From Micrococcus sp023147585 (lineage in GTDB: Bacteria; Actinomycetota; Actinomycetes; Actinomycetales; Micrococcaceae), in the NCBI RefSeq assembly GCF_044872765.1, contig NZ_CP085253.1, positions 2,108,001 through 2,172,000 on the forward strand: a stretch of DNA of 64,000 nt, read 5' to 3'. Shown here piece after piece: positions 50,333-59,054 of the stretch. The notes under the pieces are model-generated. The model was given only the letters and a program-made list of their open reading frames with translations, was not told the DNA's origin and did not search any database. Numbering within the stretch: position 1 is the stretch's first letter; each line of letters begins with the position of its first letter. The position numbers and the translations under genes were made by a program.

Positions 50333-50406
50333 AGCCCCCTGCCGGATTCGAACCGGCGACCTGCTCTTTACGAGGGAGCTGCTCTGGCCAGCTGAGCTAA
50401 GGAGGC
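50333..50406 (-). tRNA. tRNA-Thr (CGT)
   Basis: Acceptor GCCTCCT with AGGGGGC (one G-T pair), D-arm AGCTCAGCTGGCCAGAGC, anticodon loop CTCGTAA with anticodon CGT, T-loop GGTTCGAATCC. One C-A mismatch closes the anticodon loop. CCA is not encoded. TAGGAT at 50435-50440 on the minus strand is a likely -10 box. Confidence 0.94.
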
Positions 50407-50582
50407 ACGTGACCGGCAACGGCCACGGCAGTCCATCCTACCCGGTTCGGAGCGCCGATTCCACCGGCACCCGATATGCGATCGTGACCGGATCCTCCGG
50501 CGGCGTTCACCCGGCCGCCATGCGCCCGTCAGCTGGCCGGGATGGACTGGGGTCCAGCCGATCCCACCCTTGGAGCCGTCCC

Positions 50583-51380
50583 ATGCGCCTGCACCCCGCC
50601 GCCCCCGTCCGTCTCGGCCCGGGCCACACCGTTCCCCGGGCCGTGGGCGGGGGGCCCGCCGAGCCGTCCGCCGTCCCCGCCCGGTCTCCGCGCCCCTCGG
50701 ACGTCCCGCTGCGCCTGGCCGTGGTGGACATGTCCGGGACCTCGATCGTGGAGGGAGGGCTGCAGGACACCGCGTTCTCCGAGGCCCTCGCGGCACACGG
50801 CGTGACGCCTGGGACGCCCGAGCACGATCGGGCGGTCCGCACCTTCGAGCAGCAGCGGGGCACCTCCCGCAGCGCGGTGTTCCGAGAGGTGTTCCCCGAG
50901 CGCGCGGCCGCGCTGGCCGCCACCCGCTCCTTCGAGACCGCCTTCGACCGGCTGCTCGCCGAGCACGGCGTGCGGGCCGTGCCGGGGGCGGAGGAGGCGC
51001 TCACGCGCCTGAGGGAGCTCGGCCTGGACCTGTGCCTGTGCACCGGATACGCCCGCCACACGCAGAACATGATCCTCGAGTCCCTGGGCTGGATGGGCCT
51101 CGCGGACCTCAGCCTCTCTCCCGACGACGCGGGCCGCGGCGTGCCCTACCCGGACATGACGCTCACGGCCCTGCTCGCCCTCGACCACGAGGACGTGCGC
51201 AGCGTGCTCACGGTGGGGGACACGGCCGCCGACATCCTGGCGGGGCGCCGCGCGGGCGCGGGGCTGGTGGTGGGCGTGCGCTCGGGGGAGGGCGACGCCG
51301 GGCAGCTGTGGGAGGCCGGCGCCGACCACGTGGTCGACTCGCTCGGCCAGGTCCCCGGGCTCGTCGAGGTCCGCGGCTGA
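50583..51380 (+). CDS. HAD-family hydrolase, phosphonatase-like
   Basis: The 265-residue protein has a 35-residue Pro/Ala-rich leader, then HAD motif I as LAVVDMSGTSIVEGG (DxxGT form, as in phosphonatase-like hydrolases). Helical cap residues follow (FEQQRGTSRSAVFREVF), then motif II LDLCLCTGYARHTQ and motif IV LTVGDTAADILAGRRAG. It hydrolyses a small phosphate ester or phosphonate. The ATG at 50583 has TTGGAG about 7 bases upstream; starting at the second methionine would lose nothing catalytic. It is convergent with holB, whose stop is 1 bp away. Confidence 0.85.
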   Translation: MRLHPAAPVRLGPGHTVPRAVGGGPAEPSAVPARSPRPSDVPLRLAVVDMSGTSIVEGGLQDTAFSEALAAHGVTPGTPEHDRAVRTFEQQRGTSRSAVFREVFPERAAALAATRSFETAFDRLLAEHGVRAVPGAEEALTRLRELGLDLCLCTGYARHTQNMILESLGWMGLADLSLSPDDAGRGVPYPDMTLTALLALDHEDVRSVLTVGDTAADILAGRRAGAGLVVGVRSGEGDAGQLWEAGADHVVDSLGQVPGLVEVRG

Positions 51381-51381
51381 C

Positions 51382-52584
51382 TCAGCCGCGAGCGCCGGAA
51401 CGGGCCCGGCGCGGCAGGAGCGCGAGCATCATGGCCTCCAGGGCCAGCTGCTCCGGCACGTTGCCGGCGAGCCGGGTCCGGGCCTGGGCCACGGCGTCGA
51501 TCCGGGCCACCACGTCCGCCGAGGAGCCCGCGGCCCCGCGTGCGTACGCCTCGATCTCCGCGCGGCGGTGCTCGTTGATCAGCTCGCCCTCCGCGCCCAG
51601 CTGCACGCGCAGCACGTCCCGGAAGAGGCCGATCACGTCGATCATCGCCCGGTCCAGCGCGTCCCGCACGGAGCGCTTGCGGCGCCGGGCCTGCTCCTCC
51701 TCGAGGCGCTTGACGTGATGGCGCAGCTTGGGCGGCACGGCCTCCGAGCCCTCGATGCCGAGCGCGCGGCGCAGCCCGGCCAGCTCCTCCGCGTCCCGCG
51801 CGGCCGAGGAGGACTCCGCCTCGGCGCGGGAGACCTCGGCCAGCTCGGCCGCCGTCGCCATCGCATCGGAGACCGCGGTGGCCCGCAGGGGCAGGGAGAG
51901 GACGGCCTCCCGGCGGCGCAGCGCCTCGGGGTCCCGGGCCAGGCGCCGGGCCATGCCCACGTGGGACTGCGAGATCCGGGCGGTGAGGAGCGCGGTGTCC
52001 GTGTCCAGCCCGTCCCGGCGGTGCAGCAGCGCGGCCACGTCCTCGACGGCCGGGATCCGCAGGGTCACGAGCCGGCAGCGGGAGCGGATGGTGGGCAGCA
52101 CGTCCGCCGGGGAGGGCGAGCAGAGCATCCAGACGGTCCGCTCCGGGGGCTCCTCGATGGCCTTGAGCAGCACGTTGGTGGCCCGCTCGGTCATGCGGTC
52201 CGCGTCCTCCATGAGGAAGATCCGCCACCGGCCCGTGGCGGGGGTGGACTGGCCGGTCTCCACGAGGGCGCGCACGTCCTCGATCCGGTAGCTCACGCCC
52301 TCCGTGGCCAGCACGGTGACGTCCGGATGCGTCCCCGCCAGGGCGGTGCGGCACGCGTGGCACCGCCCGCAGCCGCGCTGCAGGGGATCGGGGGACTCGC
52401 ACTGCAGGGCGGCGGCGAAGGCGCGCGCCGCCGTCGAGCGCCCGGAGCCGGGAGGGCCGGTGAAGAGCCACGCATGCGTGGGGCGCTCCTCGGCCGCGGC
52501 GCGCCGCAGCTGGGCCACGACCGCGTCCTGGCCCGCGAGGTCGGCGAACACGCCGGCGGTCTCCGGCGCCGTCTCCCCGATCAT
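51382..52584 (-). CDS. holB: DNA polymerase III subunit delta'
   Basis: The 400-residue protein is a clamp-loader AAA+ subunit: LFTGPPGSGRSTAARAF Walker A (with GSGRS in place of GSGKT), a zinc-binding CGRCHAC module, RIFLMEDADRMTERATN (Walker B/sensor region) and LKAIEEPPERTVWMLCSPSP. The altered P-loop (Lys to Arg) fits the non-ATP-hydrolysing delta' role. The start overlaps the tmk stop in ATGA, the usual tmk-holB coupling of actinobacteria. Confidence 0.92.
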   Translation of the reverse strand: MIGETAPETAGVFADLAGQDAVVAQLRRAAAEERPTHAWLFTGPPGSGRSTAARAFAAALQCESPDPLQRGCGRCHACRTALAGTHPDVTVLATEGVSYRIEDVRALVETGQSTPATGRWRIFLMEDADRMTERATNVLLKAIEEPPERTVWMLCSPSPADVLPTIRSRCRLVTLRIPAVEDVAALLHRRDGLDTDTALLTARISQSHVGMARRLARDPEALRRREAVLSLPLRATAVSDAMATAAELAEVSRAEAESSSAARDAEELAGLRRALGIEGSEAVPPKLRHHVKRLEEEQARRRKRSVRDALDRAMIDVIGLFRDVLRVQLGAEGELINEHRRAEIEAYARGAAGSSADVVARIDAVAQARTRLAGNVPEQLALEAMMLALLPRRARSGARG

Positions 52585-53252
52585 CGGGCCGCCGCCGTCA
52601 GGACGCGCTCCACGATGCGGCGGGTCAGCTCCTCCGGCGGGCGCGCCGCGTCCAGCACGAGGTAGCGCGCGGGCTCCTGGTGGGCGCGGGCCAGGAACGC
52701 GGCGCGCAGGGTGCCGTGGGCCGAGGCCGTCTCCTGCTCCATCCGGTCCGGGGCACCGCCCCCGGCGCGCTCGCGCCCGGTGCGGCGACCGGCGGCCGTC
52801 TCCGGTTCCGCGTCCAGCAGCACGGTGAGGTCCGGGACGAGCCCGTCCGTGGCCCACGCGTTCAGCTCGGCGATCCGCGGCGCGCCCAGGCCGCGCACGG
52901 CCCCCTGATAGGCGATCGAGGAGTCCACGTACCGGTCCGTGATCACGACGCGCCCGGCCGCGAGAGCGGGGCGCAGCGTGCGCTCCACGTGGGCGGAGCG
53001 GGCCGCCGCGAAGAGCAGGGCCTCCGTGCGCGGATCCACGGGGGCGTGCGCCGGATCCAGGATGAGCGCCCGGAGGAGCTCGCCCAGGTCCGATCCGCCG
53101 GGCTCGCGGGTGAGCAGCACGTCCCGTCCGGCCGCGCGCAGGGCCTCAGCGAGGGCGCGCGCCTGCGTCGACTTCCCGGAGCCGTCCGTGCCTTCGAGGG
53201 CGACGAACAGGCCGGGATGCGCTGCTCCGGGGTGCTCGGGCGAGGTGCTCAC
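52581..53252 (-). CDS. tmk: Thymidylate kinase
   Basis: The 223-residue protein is a standard Tmk: LFVALEGTDGSGKSTQARAL P-loop, VLLTREPGGSDLGELLRALI, VITDRYVDSSIAYQGAVRGL (DRY motif) and LTVLLDAEPETAAGRR lid. It phosphorylates dTMP for DNA synthesis. The GTG start at 53252 follows TAGGCT with six bases between, so it is probably leaderless. It is divergent from the DUF2516 gene, 85 bp away. Confidence 0.96.
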   Translation of the reverse strand: MSTSPEHPGAAHPGLFVALEGTDGSGKSTQARALAEALRAAGRDVLLTREPGGSDLGELLRALILDPAHAPVDPRTEALLFAAARSAHVERTLRPALAAGRVVITDRYVDSSIAYQGAVRGLGAPRIAELNAWATDGLVPDLTVLLDAEPETAAGRRTGRERAGGGAPDRMEQETASAHGTLRAAFLARAHQEPARYLVLDAARPPEELTRRIVERVLTAAAR

Positions 53253-53337
53253 CCCCCGAGCCTAGACGGAGGGGTGGACGCCGAGGCACCCTGTGGACGA
53301 CGCCGCCCGGCGCCCCCCTGCCTCTAGACTGGCGGGC

Positions 53338-53643
53338 ATGAGCGCTCCCATGGTCTTCGCCCTCACGTTCGAGCACTGGCTGTTCCAGGCGATGGCGCTC
53401 GTGGCCGTGGGCGTCGAGATCTGGGCGTTCGTGGACGTGCTCCGCCGCGGCCCCGCCGAATTCCTGCGTGCCGGCCAGCGGGACCGCAGCTTCTGGCTGC
53501 TGCTCACCGGCATCGCGCTCGCGGTGGGCGCGATGGGCCTGCTCATGGGCGCCGGCCTCGGCATGTTCAGCATCGCTGCGGTCTGCGTGGCCGCCGTCTA
53601 CCTCGCCGGTCCGCGCGGAGAGCTGCGCCTCTACAGCCGCTGA
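53338..53643 (+). CDS. DUF2516 family membrane protein
   Basis: A 101-residue protein of the actinobacterial DUF2516 family, with three hydrophobic segments (WLFQAMALVAVGVEIWAFVD, FWLLLTGIALAVGAMGLLMG, MFSIAAVCVAAVYLAG) and a short charged loop (RAGQRDRSF). No function is known. TAGACT lies seven bases before the ATG at 53338. It is followed by a convergent methyltransferase gene with 55 bp between. Confidence 0.85.
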   Translation: MSAPMVFALTFEHWLFQAMALVAVGVEIWAFVDVLRRGPAEFLRAGQRDRSFWLLLTGIALAVGAMGLLMGAGLGMFSIAAVCVAAVYLAGPRGELRLYSR

Positions 53644-53698
53644 ACGCTCCGCCTGCTCGGCCGCTGAGGGCTGCGGCTCCGCGCCGCTCCCGCCCGCA

Positions 53699-54541
53699 TC
53701 ACGCCGACGGCGCCACCGCGTCCCAGCGCACGCTCAGCTCCCCGCGCCGCCACTGGTGCGCGCGCCCCAGCACCGGCCACCCCTCGGTCCGCAGAGCGTC
53801 CGCCGTCGCGATCCAGCGCTGCCTCGGCCCGTAGGGCGCGAGCGGGGCGAAGCGCTCCCACGCCGCGTCGGCGGCGGCGAGGAACCGGTGCACGGGCTCG
53901 CCGGGCACGTGCCGGTGGATGAGGGCCTTGGGGAGGCGCTCGGCGACGTCGCTGGGCCGGGCGAAGGCGCCGAAGCGCATCGCCACCGTGAGCGAGTGAG
54001 GCCCCTCCGGGCGCAGGTCCACCCACGCCGCCCGCCGCCCGTCCTCGGAGCACGTGCCCTCCACGAGCACGCCGCCCCCGGCGAGGCGGGACCGCATCAT
54101 GGCCCACACGTCGGGCACATCCTCCTCGCGGTACTGGCGCAGCACGTTGAAGGCCCGCACCACCGTCGGCGCGCGGGGGACCGCCAGTTCGAAGCCGCCC
54201 ACCTCCCATGTCAGCCCGGGGACGCCGGCTGCGCGCTCACGGGCACGGGCCACGCGTGCCGGGTCGATCTCCAGGCCCGTCAGCTCGAGCTCCGGGTTCA
54301 CGGCGCGCAGGCGGTGGAACATCTCGACGGCGGTCACGGGCTCGGCGCCGAAGCCGAGGTCCACCACGAGGGGCCTCGGGGTGCGGCGCAGCAGGGGGCC
54401 ATGGACGTCGGCGAGCCAGCGGTCGACCCGGCGCATGCGCTGGGCGAAGGTCGTGCCCCGCGTGACGTGCCCCTGGGGCCCGCGCGCCACGCCGCGGGCC
54501 GCCGTCACGGGCGCGCGCAGCCGCCGGGCCTTCTCCACCAT
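53699..54541 (-). CDS. Class I SAM-dependent methyltransferase
   Basis: A 280-residue protein with the SAM-binding motif VVDLGFGAEPVTAVEMFHRL, an acidic residue after strand two (LTGLEIDPARV), and a later GGGVLVEGTCSEDGRRAAW. The N-terminus is basic (KARRLRAPVTAARGVARGPQ). The substrate is unknown. TAGGCT lies seven bases before the ATG at 54541, so it is leaderless. It is divergent from gpm (107 bp). Confidence 0.82.
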   Translation of the reverse strand: MVEKARRLRAPVTAARGVARGPQGHVTRGTTFAQRMRRVDRWLADVHGPLLRRTPRPLVVDLGFGAEPVTAVEMFHRLRAVNPELELTGLEIDPARVARARERAAGVPGLTWEVGGFELAVPRAPTVVRAFNVLRQYREEDVPDVWAMMRSRLAGGGVLVEGTCSEDGRRAAWVDLRPEGPHSLTVAMRFGAFARPSDVAERLPKALIHRHVPGEPVHRFLAAADAAWERFAPLAPYGPRQRWIATADALRTEGWPVLGRAHQWRRGELSVRWDAVAPSA

Positions 54542-54548
54542 GGCCGCC

Positions 54549-54642
54549 AGCCTAGGCGAGCGCTCCGGCCGCCGGCGGACGTCGGAGGCGGGCCGCAGCG
54601 GGGGCCGTCCCTGGCCCGGCGTGAGGGGGCCCCGCCTATCAT
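54549..54642. promoter_or_regulatory. Divergent leaderless -10 boxes of the methyltransferase and gpm
   Basis: Minus-strand TAGGCT (54549-54554) is seven bases before the methyltransferase ATG; plus-strand TATCAT (54637-54642) is six bases before the gpm ATG. Confidence 0.55.
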
Positions 54643-54648
54643 GGGGCC

Positions 54649-55407
54649 ATGGCGAACACCACTTACACGCTGGTCCTGCTGCGGCACGGCCAGAGCGACT
54701 GGAACGAGAAGAACCTCTTCACCGGCTGGGTGGACGTGCCGCTCACCGAGAAGGGCCGGGCCGAGGCGACCCGCGGCGGTGAGCTCATGGCGGCCGAGGG
54801 CATCGCCCCGGACGTGCTGCACACCTCCCTGCTGAAGCGCGCCATCACCACCGCCAACCTCGCGCTCGAGGCCGCGGACCGCCAGTGGATCCCGGTCAAG
54901 CGCGACTGGCGCCTGAACGAGCGCCACTACGGCGCCCTCCAGGGCAAGGACAAGGCCCAGGTGAAGGAGGAGTTCGGCGAGGAGCAGTTCATGGTGTGGC
55001 GCCGCTCGTTCGACACCCCGCCGCCCGCACTCGACGACTCGTCCGAGTTCTCTCAGGCCGGGGAGGAGCGCTACGCCGAGCTGGGCGACGACGCCCCGCG
55101 CACCGAGGCCCTGAAGAACGTCATCGACCGCCTCCTGCCCTACTGGGAGGGCGAGATCGTGCCGGACCTCAAGGCCGGGAAGACGGTGCTCGTGGCCGCC
55201 CACGGCAACTCGCTGCGCGCGCTCGTGAAGCACCTGGACGGGATCTCCGACGAGGACATCGCCGGCCTGAACATCCCCACCGGCATCCCGCTCGTGTACG
55301 AGCTGGACGAGGACCTCAAGCCCGTCACCCCGCACGGCCGCTACCTGGACCCGGAGGCCGCCGCCGCCGGTGCCGCCGCCGTGGCCGCGCAGGGTCAGAA
55401 GCACTGA
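54649..55407 (+). CDS. gpmA: 2,3-bisphosphoglycerate-dependent phosphoglycerate mutase
   Basis: The 252-residue enzyme has LVLLRHGQSDWNEKNLFTGW (catalytic His), LLKRAITTANLAL, WRLNERHYGALQGKDK and LVAAHGNSLRALVKHL. It interconverts 3- and 2-phosphoglycerate in glycolysis. TATCAT six bases before the ATG and no ribosome site suggest a leaderless mRNA. It lies just before phoU and senX3-regX3, the usual actinobacterial order, and ends at a strong terminator. Confidence 0.97.
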   Translation: MANTTYTLVLLRHGQSDWNEKNLFTGWVDVPLTEKGRAEATRGGELMAAEGIAPDVLHTSLLKRAITTANLALEAADRQWIPVKRDWRLNERHYGALQGKDKAQVKEEFGEEQFMVWRRSFDTPPPALDDSSEFSQAGEERYAELGDDAPRTEALKNVIDRLLPYWEGEIVPDLKAGKTVLVAAHGNSLRALVKHLDGISDEDIAGLNIPTGIPLVYELDEDLKPVTPHGRYLDPEAAAAGAAAVAAQGQKH

Positions 55408-55429
55408 CGTCCCCACGCGCGACGACGGG

Positions 55430-55460
55430 CCGGGCCCCCTCCTGTGAGGAGGGGGCCCGG
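55430..55460. terminator. Bidirectional terminator between gpmA and phoU
   Basis: A perfect 14-bp stem (55430-55443 with 55447-55460), GTG loop. Confidence 0.8.
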
Positions 55461-55478
55461 CGCGTGGTGCAGGAGGAG

Positions 55479-56150
55479 TCAGGCGCCGTTGGCGTCCGCG
55501 CCGCGGTGGTGGTGGCATTCGCCCGTCACCAGGTAGCGGACCTTCAGCGCGACGGCGAGACCGTGGTCGGTGAACCGCTCGAAGTATCGCGAGGCCAGGG
55601 TGACGTCGGTGGTCGTGGAGGGCGAGGCTGTCCAGTCGGGTGACGCGATGGCCCGGAACACGGACAGGTGCAGGGCGTTCACGTCCACGTTCAGGGCGTG
55701 GATGCGGTCCGCGTGGGCCAGGTCCAGGGTCTCGAGCAGGAGGACGGCCTCCTCGGCCACCTCGACGGCGGCGTCCGCCAGCTGCGTGAAGACGGGGCGC
55801 ACGGCCTCCGGGATCACGTGCTCCGGGTACCGCAGCCGGGTGAGCTGGGCGATGTGCCGGGCGAGGTCGCCCATGCGCTCCAGCGAGGAGCTCATCCGCA
55901 GCGAGGCGACGACGGTGCGCAGGTCCGTGGCCACCGGGGCCTGGAGGGACAGGAGACGGACGGCCTGATCGTCGAGGGACTCCTGGAGCATGTCGATGCG
56001 GGCGTCCTCGGAGATGACCCGCTCCGCTCCGTGCACGTCCGCGGTCTCGAGCGCCGTGCGCCCGTCGAGGGCGGCGCGGTGGACGAGGCGGGCGATCTCC
56101 ACGAGGTCGCGTCCCAACCGGTCGAGGTTGGCGCGGTACAGCTCCCTCAT
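55479..56150 (-). CDS. phoU: Phosphate transport system regulator PhoU
   Basis: The 223-residue protein has two PhoU repeats of three helices: MRELYRANLDRLGRDLVEIA, MSSSLERMGDLARHIAQLTR (metal-binding E/D-rich ExxxD) and ASRYFERFTDHGLAVALKVR. It dampens the phosphate two-component system. The ATG at 56150 has GGAGAGGA about five bases upstream; the open frame to 56252 would cover the PHO box. It is divergent from senX3. Confidence 0.95.
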   Translation of the reverse strand: MRELYRANLDRLGRDLVEIARLVHRAALDGRTALETADVHGAERVISEDARIDMLQESLDDQAVRLLSLQAPVATDLRTVVASLRMSSSLERMGDLARHIAQLTRLRYPEHVIPEAVRPVFTQLADAAVEVAEEAVLLLETLDLAHADRIHALNVDVNALHLSVFRAIASPDWTASPSTTTDVTLASRYFERFTDHGLAVALKVRYLVTGECHHHRGADANGA

Positions 56151-56238
56151 GACGTCCTCTCCGCGTGCGGGCGCACCGTCTGCCGTGCTTCCTGCCGTGC
56201 TGCGCCCCTTCAATGAAGCATTCACCATGTCAGGTGGA

Positions 56239-56256
56239 GGTGAACACGGCATGAAC
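56239..56256 (-). promoter_or_regulatory. PHO box between phoU and senX3
   Basis: On the minus strand GTTCATG-CCGT-GTTCACC: 7-base units with a 4-base gap (11-base period). The second is a perfect PHO unit and the first matches five of seven. It lies 89 bp before phoU and 70 bp before senX3. Confidence 0.6.
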
Positions 56257-56325
56257 GGCGCCCGGCGGCGGATCGACGCTCTCCTGGCCGCCCGGTCGCC
56301 CCGTGCCGCAGGCTAGGCTGGGCGC

Positions 56326-57552
56326 GTGGATCCCGTCATCATCGGCCTCCTCTGCGGACTGGTCGGACTGCTCATCGGAGTGGCCTCCATGCTGGCCTTC
56401 CGGGCATCCGAGCGCTCGCGCACGGTGGACCTGGCCGTCGAGGAGCCCACTCTCGCTCCCGGCACCGCGGAGGTTCTCTCCGTCATCGGCCGTGCCTACG
56501 TGGTGGTGGACGCCGTCGACGGCGTGGTGCGCGCCAATCCGTCCGCCTACGCCTTCGGCCTCGTGCGGGGCCACTCCCTCGTCCACGAGCAGCTGCGCGA
56601 GTTCACGGGCGCCGTCCGCTCGGACGGCGTGATCCTCGAGCGGCGGATCGAGCTCTCGCGCGGCCCGCTGGCCCCCTCGAGCCTCGTGGTGGAGCTGCGG
56701 GTGGCCCCGCTGGACGAGGAGTACATCCTCATCCTCGCCGACGATCGCACGGACCTGACCCGCACGGAGGCCATGCGCCACGACTTCGTGGTCAACGTGT
56801 CCCACGAGCTGAAGACGCCCGTGGGTGCCATCTCCCTGCTCTCGGAGGCCATCGGGGACGCGGCGGAGGACGAGGAGGCCGTGCGCCGCTTCGCGATGCG
56901 CCTGGGCATCGAGTCGAAGCGGCTCACCGCCCTCGTGCAGGACATCATCGAGTTCTCCCGGCTCCAGGCCAAGGACGTGGTCCAGGAGGGCCGCGCCGTC
57001 GACCTGCGGACCGTGGTCCTCGAGGCCGTGGACCGCCTGCGCCTCACGGCGGAGGCCCGCGGCATCACCCTGAAGGTCGGCGGCCGCATGGACGCCATGG
57101 TCCACGGGGACCCGGACCAGCTGATGACGGCGGTGCGCAACCTCATCGACAACGCGGTGCGCTACTCCCCGGACGGCACCACCGTGGGCATCGGGCTGAG
57201 CGCGCACGACGGGCTGGCCCAGGTGACCGTCACGGACCAGGGCATGGGCATCAGCCCGGAGGACCAGGAGCGCGTGTTCGAGCGCTTCTACCGCGTGGAC
57301 GCGGCCCGCTCCCGCCAGACCGGCGGCACGGGCCTGGGCCTGAGCATCGTCAAGCACGTGGTGATCAACCACGGCGGCGAGGTCACGCTGTGGTCCCAGC
57401 CGGGACGCGGCTCCACCTTCACCATCCGGCTGCCCGAGTGGGAGGACGACGGCAGCCCCGTCGTCGGCGGGCAGGCCGGCACCCATGTCACGCAACGCCG
57501 CGGTCATCGAGTGACCGCATCGGCCGCACCCCGGAAGGAGATCAGCGCATGA
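56326..57552 (+). CDS. senX3: Sensor histidine kinase SenX3
   Basis: The 408-residue kinase has an N-terminal transmembrane helix (VIIGLLCGLVGLLIGVASML), a PAS-like region, the dimerisation/phospho-acceptor motif RHDFVVNVSHELKTPVGAIS, N-box NLIDNAVRYSPDG, and G-boxes VTDQGMGISPEDQERVFERF and GGTGLGLSIVKHV. It senses phosphate status with PhoU and phosphorylates RegX3. The GTG at 56326 follows TAGGCT with six bases between (leaderless). Its stop overlaps the regX3 start in ATGA. Confidence 0.95.
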   Translation: MDPVIIGLLCGLVGLLIGVASMLAFRASERSRTVDLAVEEPTLAPGTAEVLSVIGRAYVVVDAVDGVVRANPSAYAFGLVRGHSLVHEQLREFTGAVRSDGVILERRIELSRGPLAPSSLVVELRVAPLDEEYILILADDRTDLTRTEAMRHDFVVNVSHELKTPVGAISLLSEAIGDAAEDEEAVRRFAMRLGIESKRLTALVQDIIEFSRLQAKDVVQEGRAVDLRTVVLEAVDRLRLTAEARGITLKVGGRMDAMVHGDPDQLMTAVRNLIDNAVRYSPDGTTVGIGLSAHDGLAQVTVTDQGMGISPEDQERVFERFYRVDAARSRQTGGTGLGLSIVKHVVINHGGEVTLWSQPGRGSTFTIRLPEWEDDGSPVVGGQAGTHVTQRRGHRVTASAAPRKEISA

Positions 57553-58229
57553 GCCGCATCTTGATCGTGGAGGACGAGGAGTCGTTCAGCGACCCGCTGT
57601 CCTACCTCCTCAACAAGGAGGGCTTCGAGGTCACGGTGGCCGCGGACGGCAACGAGGCGCTCGCGGAGTTCGAGCGCTCCGGTGCGGACCTCATCCTGCT
57701 CGACCTCATGCTCCCGGGGATGTCCGGGACGGAGGTCTGCCGCCAGGTGCGCCAGCGCTCCAACGTCCCGGTCATCATGCTGACCGCCAAGGACTCGGAG
57801 ATCGACAAGGTCGTGGGTCTGGAGATCGGGGCGGACGACTACGTCACCAAGCCCTACTCCTCCCGTGAGCTCGTGGCCCGCGTGCGCGCGGTCATGCGCC
57901 GCCAGGGGGAGCCCGAGGAGCTCGTGGCCTCCGCCGTGGCCGCCGGCCCGGTGCGCATGGACATCGAGCGGCACGTGGTGGCGGTGGACGGCCAGCAGGT
58001 CTCCCTGCCGCTCAAGGAGTTCGAGCTGCTCGAGATGCTGCTGCGCAACGCCGGCCGCGTCCTCACCCGCGGCCAGCTCATCGACCGCGTGTGGGGCTCG
58101 GACTACGTGGGGGACACCAAGACCCTCGACGTCCACGTCAAGCGCCTGCGCTCCAAGATCGAGCCGGACCCCTCGAGCCCGCGGCATCTGGTGACCGTCC
58201 GCGGCCTGGGGTACAAGTTCGAGGCCTGA
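57549..58229 (+). CDS. regX3: Response regulator RegX3
   Basis: The 226-residue protein has a receiver with acidic pocket (LIVEDEESF), phospho-Asp in LILLDLMLPG, switch Thr in VIMLTAKDSE, Lys in YVTKPYSSRE, and an OmpR-type wing domain (LKEFELLEMLLRNAGRVLTR, TKTLDVHVKRLRSKIEPD). It binds PHO boxes in related actinobacteria. The start is coupled to senX3 by ATGA, with GGAG about seven bases upstream. A strong hairpin follows. Confidence 0.96.
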   Translation: MSRILIVEDEESFSDPLSYLLNKEGFEVTVAADGNEALAEFERSGADLILLDLMLPGMSGTEVCRQVRQRSNVPVIMLTAKDSEIDKVVGLEIGADDYVTKPYSSRELVARVRAVMRRQGEPEELVASAVAAGPVRMDIERHVVAVDGQQVSLPLKEFELLEMLLRNAGRVLTRGQLIDRVWGSDYVGDTKTLDVHVKRLRSKIEPDPSSPRHLVTVRGLGYKFEA

Positions 58230-58254
58230 GACCGGCCGGCCTCCGCGCGGGACG

Positions 58255-58298
58255 ACGTCGGCCCCGCACCTCCGGCGAGGAGGATGCGGGGCCGACGT
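58255..58298. terminator. Bidirectional terminator between regX3 and the lipoprotein gene
   Basis: A 13-bp outer stem ACGTCGGCCCCGC (58255-58267 with 58286-58298) plus an inner CCTCC/GGAGG stem. The outer arm sequence matches that of the pckG terminator. Confidence 0.8.
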
Positions 58299-58311
58299 GG
58301 CGGTGCTGGGC

Positions 58312-58860
58312 TCAGTGGCCCTCGCCGTAGTGCAGGCTCTCCTCGTGGAGGTGGCCCTCGAGCTCCTCGTCCGAGGGGCTGACGCCCTCGGGCAGCAGGT
58401 CGCGGTACTGCTCCTGCGTGGCGGACATCAGCGGCACCCGGGCCTCGGTCTCGAAGCCCTGTCCCTTGATGACCACGGGGAGCAGCTCGCCGACCCAGGC
58501 GTCCTTGCGCTCCAGGGCGATGTCCTGGTCTTCGAGGACGACCGTCTCACCGGCGGGCACGTCGACGGTGGCGGAGCCGCCCGTCGGCGTGGTGAAGGTG
58601 TACGCCATGTCCTGGTCCGAGGGGTTCTCCAGGGAGCCGATCAGGCGCGCCGGACCCGAGTCCCCTGCGCCCACGAGGAGGAGGTTGGAGTAGCGGATGA
58701 ACCCCTCCGAACTGCCGTTGACGCCGTCGGAGGCGGAGTACTGGATGCCGGTGGCGACGGGGCTCACGGCGGAGCAGCCGGTGACGCCCAGGAGGGCGGC
58801 GGCGGCGACGGCGCCCGCGGCGAGGCGGCGCCGGGCGGGCCGGGTGGCGGCGAACTTCAC
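58312..58860 (-). CDS. Lipoprotein of unknown function
   Basis: A 182-residue exported lipoprotein: basic start MKFAATRPARRRLA, hydrophobic stretch, lipobox LGVTGC with Cys at about residue 29. The mature part looks like a single beta-sandwich (FIRYSNLLLVGAGDSGPARL, ATVDVPAGETVVLEDQDIAL, then VVIKGQGFETEARVPLMSA) followed by an acidic tail with His (EEELEGHLHEE-like). The shape recalls copper chaperone PCuAC-type folds but the Met/His ligand pattern is missing. GTG start at 58860 has AGGAG seven bases upstream. Convergent with regX3. Confidence 0.8.
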   Translation of the reverse strand: MKFAATRPARRRLAAGAVAAAALLGVTGCSAVSPVATGIQYSASDGVNGSSEGFIRYSNLLLVGAGDSGPARLIGSLENPSDQDMAYTFTTPTGGSATVDVPAGETVVLEDQDIALERKDAWVGELLPVVIKGQGFETEARVPLMSATQEQYRDLLPEGVSPSDEELEGHLHEESLHYGEGH

Positions 58861-59023
58861 GGGGTTCTCCTACAGGTGCGAGGGCGGAGGGGCCCGGTCG
58901 GGGCCTCACCCGTCAGGGTACCGCATGGCCGGATGCCGCCCCCTGATCGCTCCGGCGGCCCCACTACCACAGGGAGCGGCCTGGAGAGGGGGGACGCGCG
59001 CGGGGAAATGGCTTATCCGTGAT

Positions 59024-59029
59024 AGAATG
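59024..59029 (+). promoter_or_regulatory. Likely -10 box of carD
   Basis: TAGAAT, about 25 bp before the carD ATG in an AT-rich dip (GTGATAGAATGAG). No good -35 is visible. Confidence 0.5.
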
Positions 59030-59054
59030 AGCCGTCTGGAAAGGGGCACATCAC

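Noticed and set aside
56209..56224. Second PHO box on the plus strand (TTCA repeats)
   Set aside because: The two TTCA words are 12 bases apart rather than 11 and the remaining bases do not match.
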